Position numbers and translations under genes: made by a program. 64,000 nucleotides of DNA from Linnemannia schmuckeri (Eukaryota; Mortierellomycota; Mortierellomycetes; Mortierellales; Mortierellaceae): the NCBI GenBank assembly GCA_029449235.1, contig JANATG010000007.1, positions 2,356,001-2,420,000 of the forward strand, given 5' to 3'. The notes under the pieces are model-generated. The model saw only the letters and a program-made list of their open reading frames with translations. It searched no databases and was not told the DNA's origin. How positions within the stretch are numbered: position 1 is the stretch's first letter; each line of letters starts with the position of its first letter. Shown piece by piece: positions 57,117 through 64,000 of the stretch.

Positions 57117-60100
57117 ATGCAACAACCAAGCCCAAGTCCATGCCAGTCCAGCCGTAACAGGAGCGCTCCGAGTCTTGCAGGGACCTCTTCCTCGTGGATA
57201 TCTTCCTCTACTGCGTCTGCATCCTCGCCATCATACCCCACAACAATCGCAACAGTAGCATCAACAACACCAAGGCCCTTGCTCTCTGCCGTTAGTAGTG
57301 AGACTACCCTAACCACAGCCGTTAACGGATCCGAGGATATTGCTCAAGATGCAACAACAATTGGAGCCCACTCCCTCAGTGACAGGACTTGTTCCAGCCA
57401 AAGTCCAGCCACAACCACAACCATAACCGGCCGCTATCGGACTCCGGGTCATAAAATTCTTTCCTCTGCTCCCTCATCTGCTATCAGCACTACCTCCAAC
57501 GACAACGATAACAACACCACCATCGCATTATCACCAACGACCCTCTCTATGCTACCCTTATCATCTTCATCTGTTACCTTCTCATCGTGTCCAGTACCAT
57601 CATCATCCTCCTCCTTTTCCTTGTCATCATCTTTGTCAATTTCATCATCCCCCTCCTCCTCTTTCTCTCCTTCCTCTGTATCGTCGGTATCGTTATCGGC
57701 ACCTTCTTCCTGTTCCTTGATAACAGCATCATCTTTCTCCTCAACCCATCCCTTTGAATTCTCCTCCGATCAGGTCACTCAACAAGGCATCAGCCAGGAA
57801 GGGCACCAGGATCATTTTGATAAGGTAAAGAAGGGTGTGGTTTCGCACTACAATCCATGCACGGATCGACAGGACCGCAGATCCACCACTCTATCCACTA
57901 TGCCTTGTTTAGGATTGAGTTTTTTATATGTTTTATCCTTCTTTAAAGGTTTTGTGCGCTTGTTTATCCGCTCTTGCTAATCACTTTATTACCGTGACGC
58001 ATCATGTCGGGCACCTTAACTCTACTGCAGTACCATTATCCTCCTATCTCGCCATCATCTTTTTCGTTTGTGATTGGGTTATTCTCTCTATTCCTCTCCT
58101 TCCTTTTGGTGTCGTCTTATGCTTCATGACTACCCAAAAAAGCAAAATGAAAGAAAAAGAAAGAAGGGCGGGGACACAATTGTCGCGTGAGATCCGATGC
58201 TATTTTCATATGAGGAAGAATGTCTGTCACTATGAATTCAGGATGGGACCATTGATGTTATGCTTTCTAATTGTCCAGCTGGAAGAAAAATCCAATCATG
58301 GCCTTCCAACCTTATCCCATCTCCCCATCGCAATTTCTTTTGTTTTTCTGATAAATGTGCCTGCCTTGCAGTTGTGCTTTGTGCTCCTATATGTCTCTCT
58401 CTCCCTCTCTCATTCACTACCTGATTCCCTTCTCTCTCTTTCACTCAACACACACATATCGGTCGCATGGTGATTTGTTGTTGCGTTGCTAAGGCTCTCA
58501 TTTTACCTTACCTTTGCTTTTGCTGTCAAACACAACAATGTGTACCCTGACTGGTGTGCTCTTTTTCCGTACCACTAGGGTCCCCATTTATGGTTCGATT
58601 TGTCCTCTTCGTTTGCTTTGACTTTTAGCTGACCGTTTTTATTTTAATTCACGCAAAACGAACAATTCGTCACTGTAGGAATCATCGTCGTTGTCGGGAC
58701 ACTCGAGTGAACGCCTTCTTCTTCAACATCAACATCAGGGCCAGGAAGAGGAAGACGACAAGGAGGGGACAAGCCAAGCGGAGAGCAATACTTCCCTAGA
58801 TCAACAGCAGCCCCCGCTTCTTCAATCTCAGCATCAGCACCATCTACAGCCGCAGACTGTTAACGAGTCGTCGCTGCAGGAGCCATCGCACCATCCAGGC
58901 TGTGCCGATTGTCAGAGTCGTCCCAGCAGTTCAAGTCCGCACCTTCAACCCATCCGTTGTCGCAGCCCAGCCTGCTGTCCACCATCAGCGATATTTCCGT
59001 CTATATCGAGCTCCATTATCAGCACTTCTCATTCTTCTCTCGCTTCCTCAAATTCTTTTCTCCAACTCTCTTACTCTGCTTACTCTTATTTCTCGAATCC
59101 CTCGCCCTCATCCTCACTCACATCATCCACAGCGACAGACACAGATACTCTCTTGCAATATACCCTTGCATCCCCCTCTCTCTCCTCAACGGCAGCTCCT
59201 CACACTATCGCCTGTAGCCCTATCTCCATCCACTCTTCCCTCCAACTACCACGATTTGAACAACCACAAAGCGCCCTTTCCTCTTCCCTCAGCTCTCTTC
59301 CTTTTTGTGGTTCCCCTTCCTCTTCTGGTGTATTCTCAGCCAGCTTTACAGCCGAATCAACTACAAGCACCTCCCTTTCTTGTGCATACTCACAGCCCTT
59401 CTTATCAGCTCCTTCATTGGACACGCTTCGATCTGTTACGACTCACTATCGCAGGACCAGCATAAGTCTTCTTCAGACCCTCGACTCTCTCTCCCCTCAA
59501 CCCCCCTCTCCCAGCACCTCTACCATGACTCGACAGCGCTCACACTCTGCTTCTTCAGCCCAACAACTGGCAACAGCAAAGTCCCCTCGATTGCCCACTG
59601 CTTCCTTGGCAACCACTGCAGCACTGTACGACCCCCAGCAACCACCCAAGACGCTCCAGGACATTCTTCTCCTTGCACAATCTCACTATATCTCCCATCG
59701 CTACGTCCAGGCGCTGTCGCTTTACAAACTAGCAGCGGAGCATCATCATTCCTTGCCAGCTTGCAGCTCTCTCTACGCCCTCTACACCTCCAACCAGACA
59801 GGATCAGGGTTGGTCCGAAGTGACACCAAGGCCGCCCTTATTTTGATCCACGCCCTCCGAATCTGGACAGCCCGCCGCTGGTCTACTAGCACTCGTATCG
59901 AGCCCACGGGTTCCATGCGTTCGCGGACACAGGACGACCATGACGAGCTGGAGGAGTATTTTGCCCACCCCCGGAAACCGACCCGACAGCAGAGCAGACA
60001 ACACAAACAACAACAACAGCAGCGCCGTTCCCTCTCGACTGGAGCGACTGCCTCCTTCCGCCCTACTAAGGAACAGCTGATGACCCTCCCTGGCAACAAC

Positions 60101-61960
60101 AAGGCACTCGCCCAATCGATGGAGAGCGAATATCGCCATCCACAATTCTTAAATTGGCGAGATGATGAGACGGCGGCGGAGATCCACAAGGAGTCTGAAG
60201 GGCCCGAGGGCGAATCAGAGAGAAGTGGGGACGACGATGACAGCGAGGAAGACGACAATGATGAAGAGTGTGAGGGAGATCAAGCCGATCTTGACACAGA
60301 CCAAGGAGAAGGCGACAACGACGACGACAACGGTGATGACGAGGAGCACGAGAAGGAGGAGGAGGCTCGACGGATTGGACTTGCGACTGGCGAGATCGAA
60401 GATATCATTCAAAAAATCTGCCACATGATCCAGAAGGGAGTGTTGGGTTTGGATGAGCCCGTTCTGGTCGAGGCCGTTAGCATGCTTCGGAAAATCGAGC
60501 GAGGGCTGCACCAAGAAGCGGAGGCAATCAAGGCGGAGCGAGCTAGGTCCGTCTCCCTCTTCACCTCTTCCCTCTCTGGTGGACCGAGCGACGAGGCGGC
60601 CTCGCGACCAGCACTGCTGTTGACTCAGGGGGTCGATCTTTCCTTCCTGGATCTTGGTAGCCCTGACGACGACGGATCCACTTCTTCGCAGACTCAGGCC
60701 CAGGCCCAGCCTATGAGTCGTTCTATACGACAGCGTACGGGTAGGAATTTCACCTCCCCGCCACCCCTGTCTCATGGGTCTAGTCTTATTTCACCACCAC
60801 TCTCTAAGCATTCGCCCATGAATGCATCGATCGCCAAGTTAACGACCAAGGAGCAGGAGTCTGACCATTTGTTTGCTTGCGCCATTCGGATTCGAGTCAT
60901 GTTTACTCTGGGATGGGTACACCAACAGAAGGGCGAGTATTACTATGGAGCCCAGGCGTATGGTGTCTGCAGTGAGATCCCAGCGACAGGAAAACGACTC
61001 TTGGACTCTTTGCAGCACCAGGCGAACGTCCAGCGATGGACCTGCAAGGCGTTTGAGCACAAGGCACAGGAGCAGGCGGAGACTGATAGGAGACAAGCAG
61101 TTGCGGCAGAGGACGAGGAGGACACCAAGAGTCATGTTGCAGTGGCAGTCTGTGGTGTTGCGATGCCTACACCAATAGAGGGCAAGAAGAAGAGCACTCC
61201 TGCGACTCGATCACCTCCTAGCAGAAATACCATTGGATCCTCGAGCACATCGATCTTTACTTCATCACAGCCTTCTACAGGAGGAAGTCGTCGTCATCAC
61301 CGCCCCGACATCTCGAGCCCCTCGTCTCTGTCCAATTCTGAGTCCGAGTCAGCATCGACCTCTATCCACGGTCGGTCGTCTTCGGCTTCAGCGGTATCTA
61401 GCTTCTCAGCTACCATCTGGAGCTCGGGCCTGTTCAAGTCTAATAGCAAGTCCTCGGCGACCTCCCCTCCCTCTAAGGTCTCTGGTGGACTCAAGATCCA
61501 GACTGTGCTGAATCCTCCTGTTACTATTGAGACCAAGGACCGTCGTCATCGAGGTAGGACTCCTAAGGCGGACAACAAGCATCACAAGCACCAGCGCCAG
61601 CACAAACAGCAGCAGGAGCAGCAACAGCAACAGCAACAAGCAGGATTAGGAGGTCTTCCTACGCTTACGATGACGATGACGGGTCACCAGAATCAGATTG
61701 TTAAGTGCGGACACTGTGGACAGAGACGGGCTCTGATGCCGCTGTGTGTGTGCAAAAAAGTCCGGTATTGTAATCTTGAATGTCGATTGGCCCATCTCGA
61801 AACACACCGGTCCACGTGTTCTGGCCTTGTCTCTTCTTCAACTTCGTCGTCCAACAGTCTTGTCGTTTCGCCTTCCAGCGGAGAGGGAGGAGAGAAAGAA
61901 GGCGCCCTGGGAATTGTTGACCCCAACTTTTCTGTGGGGCCTGTTGGAGTAGCTCTTTAG
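57117..61960 (+). CDS. Large serine-rich protein with C-terminal MYND zinc finger
   Basis: Two exons, 57117-57824 and 58679-61960, phase 0 across an 854-bp intron (GTAAAG...TGTAG), giving 1329 aa. Residues 1-236 and about 300-500 are very rich in Ser/Thr/Pro. A helical Sel1/TPR-like segment follows (LLLAQSHYISHRYVQALSLYKLAAEHH, about 555-580). A strongly acidic stretch lies at about 745-800, and a second helical TPR-like piece (FTLGWVHQQKGEYYYGAQAYGVC) at about 975. A polyQ run precedes the C-terminal MYND finger at about 1245-1285, where CGHCG, CVCKK, YCNLECRLAHLETH and STC supply the zinc ligands. MYND fingers bind proline-rich peptides in regulatory proteins; the targets here are unknown. 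The link between the two exons rests on phase and similar composition. Exon 2 alone has no good ATG before conserved sequence. Confidence 0.75.
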
Positions 61961-62737
61961 AGCAGGAGGAGGAGCACTCTTTTTTGATAGACAGACATAC
62001 TGCGTTTTTGCGGTGTTTTTTCCTTTTTTTTTTTTTTTTTTTGTGAAGCCATATTATTTTCATGCAAATGCAGTCATCGATCATATATTTAGCATTCTTG
62101 TTCTCTTTCCACCCTATTACCCGCTTCTTTCCTTTTTTCGCATTCAGGCCTCTTTTTTTTTTTCTTTGTGTTGCAGGTCGATCGTCGGAATACAAAAAAA
62201 ATAAAAATAAAAACATTGCATTGGCATCCAGTACCACCCCTATTCTTCCTATCATCACTTGTTTTTTCTTTGCAATCGCAGAGTTCCCACATGCGGTCAG
62301 ATCTCTACCTTGTGGTTTGTTTTGTTTGCTTCGTTTTATTATCTCTGGGTGCTTTGTTTGTCTTTACGTAATATGAGAGATTTCCAATCATTTCGCCCAT
62401 GTGGAATGAGGAATAGGCCCTTCTCTTTTTGTTATTTTTCTCGTTGGTTTTTTTTTTTTTTTTAATTTTTATAAAGACTGAAGGATTAAGACGGATCAAG
62501 AAAAAGAACACTAATGGACGGCCGTGTATACATTTGCGCATGATGCTGCGATAGGGTAGATGCACCATGAGGTAACGAGAAAAGAGGAGAGACAGAACCA
62601 ACGAAGACAAGGAAACAAACAAGCAAAGAGGATAGAAGGATACTCACAAACCACTCCTCCTTCACACAAATCTTCCTCACACTCCCTTTCTCCTTCTATC
62701 TCGTTCTCTACTTCCTGCACCCTCCCCTCCTCGACAA
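61961..62737. other. Convergent 3' spacer
   Basis: Between two converging stop codons. It has T-runs at 62023-62041, 62152-62163 and 62448-62463 and A-rich patches. No coding frame is supported; both genes' 3' ends fall here. Confidence 0.5.
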
Positions 62738-64000
62738 CTACTGCCCATCCTCACGGCGATACTTGGCAAGCAAGAGATCATAATTTTGTTCCACCAACTG
62801 ATGTCGATCTTGCAAATCCTTCAACGTATGGGTAAGGAAACGGATTTGCTTTTGGGCTTGGAGAAGGAGGGTTTGTTCAGTGGCCAGTTTATGGGCAAGA
62901 GAGGAAGTTTCGGAGGACGCGTAACGGGTAAGTCGCTTTTGGGCGCTCTCTTCGAGAGATGTTGGTGATGGGGATTTGGACATTGATCGGGAGCGGGAGC
63001 GGGGGAAAGATCTGGAGGACGTGAGAGAGTGGTGGATAGGTTGGGGAGGTGGGGAAGGTGTTCCGAGGGAGGAAGGGAAGGAGTATGAGAGGGAGGCAGT
63101 TGTAGATGTGGTTGTGTTTGAGAGGGGGACAATTGTCTTCGTCCGCGTGGATGAGGGCATTGCAGAGGGAAATGGTTGTGGTGGCGCGACAGACATGTGA
63201 GCCTTAGTTGAATGAACGTTGAGTGCTATGGGATCGTGGTGGTGCTGCTGTGCGGATGCATGGTTATGATGATTGTGACTGTGACTGGGATGTTTAGTAC
63301 CGGCGATAGTACAAGGGGATGATGTGATGGACAGCGAAGACGAAGAAGGACGAGGATGAGAATCAACGACATGTTCTCGAGATGGCGCTGTCGATGAAGG
63401 TGGGACTGCAAAATGTGATGGTGGGGGTGGAGGGGGCGAGGATGAAGGACCATTGACGGTGTCGGTCCCTGTCAAAGAGCCATTGGTGATTTCGAGGCGA
63501 TGATCAGTCATGGAGCATTCGTCTTCAAAGTGATGCTGATACTGTTGCCGGTGATAAGGGTCCATTCCGTTGCCGCCACCAGGGTGATGAGGAGGGAAGG
63601 GATATCGACCAAAGTACCCAGCATGACTATAACTTCGTCCGCGTCCTCGCCCACCACGCTTATGTCCTCTACCTCGCCCACCGCGTCCAAAGGATGCTCG
63701 ATCACGGTGAAACCAGCTACTCTCTTCTTCGCCATCGCCATGATTAGGATGGAAGACTTGTCGGGTGTGGGTGTGAAACCCACCTGAGTAATGATACTTG
63801 ATCCCGCGGTAGGAGGTCCATGGTTGCGGCTGGTATGGGTGATTGTTTTGGTGGTGGTGATGGTGATGATAGTTGTATGGATGGTTGTTGTTTGAGAGGG
63901 TATCTTGCTGTTGTGGACGATACTGATGGTGATATGGCTGTTGGCGAGGGTGAGAATGATGCTGAGTGGGAGGGAAGCGCTGGGAGCCATAAGGTGGATG
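62738..64000 (-). CDS. RGG/His-rich protein with C-terminal coiled coil (partial, 5' end outside window)
   Basis: The minus-strand frame is open from the window edge to the stop at 62738, giving 420 visible residues; the start lies beyond 64000. The N-terminal visible part is rich in His, Pro, Gln and Tyr, with a run of six His. An RGG-type block follows (FGRGGRGRGHKRGGRGRGR, about residues 102-120), typical of RNA-binding proteins and of arginine methylation. The centre is Ser/Pro-rich with a proline run and an SRSRSMSKSPSP stretch like RS/SR segments. The last 55 residues form a coiled coil (LATEQTLLLQAQKQIRFLTHTLKDLQ). No folded RNA-binding domain is visible in this part; one may lie upstream. 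An internal ATG at 63565 begins a shorter frame, but the upstream sequence is clearly coding in style. Confidence 0.7.
   Translation of the reverse strand, partial: HPPYGSQRFPPTQHHSHPRQQPYHHQYRPQQQDTLSNNNHPYNYHHHHHHQNNHPYQPQPWTSYRGIKYHYSGGFHTHTRQVFHPNHGDGEEESSWFHRDRASFGRGGRGRGHKRGGRGRGRSYSHAGYFGRYPFPPHHPGGGNGMDPYHRQQYQHHFEDECSMTDHRLEITNGSLTGTDTVNGPSSSPPPPPPSHFAVPPSSTAPSREHVVDSHPRPSSSSLSITSSPCTIAGTKHPSHSHNHHNHASAQQHHHDPIALNVHSTKAHMSVAPPQPFPSAMPSSTRTKTIVPLSNTTTSTTASLSYSFPSSLGTPSPPPQPIHHSLTSSRSFPRSRSRSMSKSPSPTSLEESAQKRLTRYASSETSSLAHKLATEQTLLLQAQKQIRFLTHTLKDLQDRHQLVEQNYDLLLAKYRREDGQ

Noticed and set aside
63508..63990. 160-aa minus-strand frame at the right edge
   Set aside because: It is an alternative frame over the RGG/His-rich protein, whose own frame is open through the window end and has more protein-like composition.

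Overview
The window looks like a piece of a filamentous, early-diverging fungal genome. Mortierellomycotina (Mortierella and relatives) is my best guess, but this is an inference from gene style and not a database result. The signs are short GT-AG spliceosomal introns, pyrimidine-rich leaders before start codons, long homopolymer and CT/AG tracts between genes, a division-2 (CHS3-type) chitin synthase, a tricalbin with a TM hairpin, SMP and C2 domains, glutamine-rich proteins, and decayed F-box/leucine-rich-repeat genes. I see no bacterial, viral or CRISPR features and no convincing tRNA or rRNA.

Layout. 1-13 kb: a chitin synthase (+, 2 exons) and a convergent single-pass membrane protein with a long CAA-coded glutamine tract (-). 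13-18.6 kb: a tricalbin/extended-synaptotagmin (+, 8 exons, every junction in phase). 19-25.7 kb: an inverted, head-to-head pair of broken F-box/LRR genes and a WD40 relic. 25.8-32.7 kb: a compact housekeeping block with ASCC2/Cue3 (-, 5 exons) and TAF13 (+, 3 exons) sharing a 474-bp divergent promoter, then a small two-TM protein (+) and an unrecognised 421-aa protein (-).

33-50 kb is the accessory region: gene-poor, AT- and homopolymer-rich, full of relics. It holds a third broken F-box/LRR gene abutting a broken copy of a small secreted-protein gene. It also holds a tandem array of about three units (roughly 42.0-49.5 kb), each with a homologous upstream segment and one copy of that secreted-protein gene. 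Only the middle copy (45200-46194) is intact. It has a signal peptide, a pro-region ending in Lys-Arg, and a C-terminal domain of about 120 aa that I do not recognise. The others have lost the start codon, carry nonsense codons or lack exons. This family is the best candidate here for something undescribed.

50.9-64 kb: a glutamine/asparagine-rich coiled-coil protein (+, 2 exons), about 4 kb of pyrimidine-rich spacer, a large serine-rich protein ending in a MYND zinc finger (+, 2 exons), and at the right edge the 3' part of an RGG/histidine-rich coiled-coil protein (-), cut by the window end.

The intact genes serve separate roles: wall synthesis, ER-plasma membrane contact, ribosome-collision rescue, transcription initiation. 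They do not form one pathway. Exon boundaries were placed by hand from GT/AG sites and reading-frame continuity.
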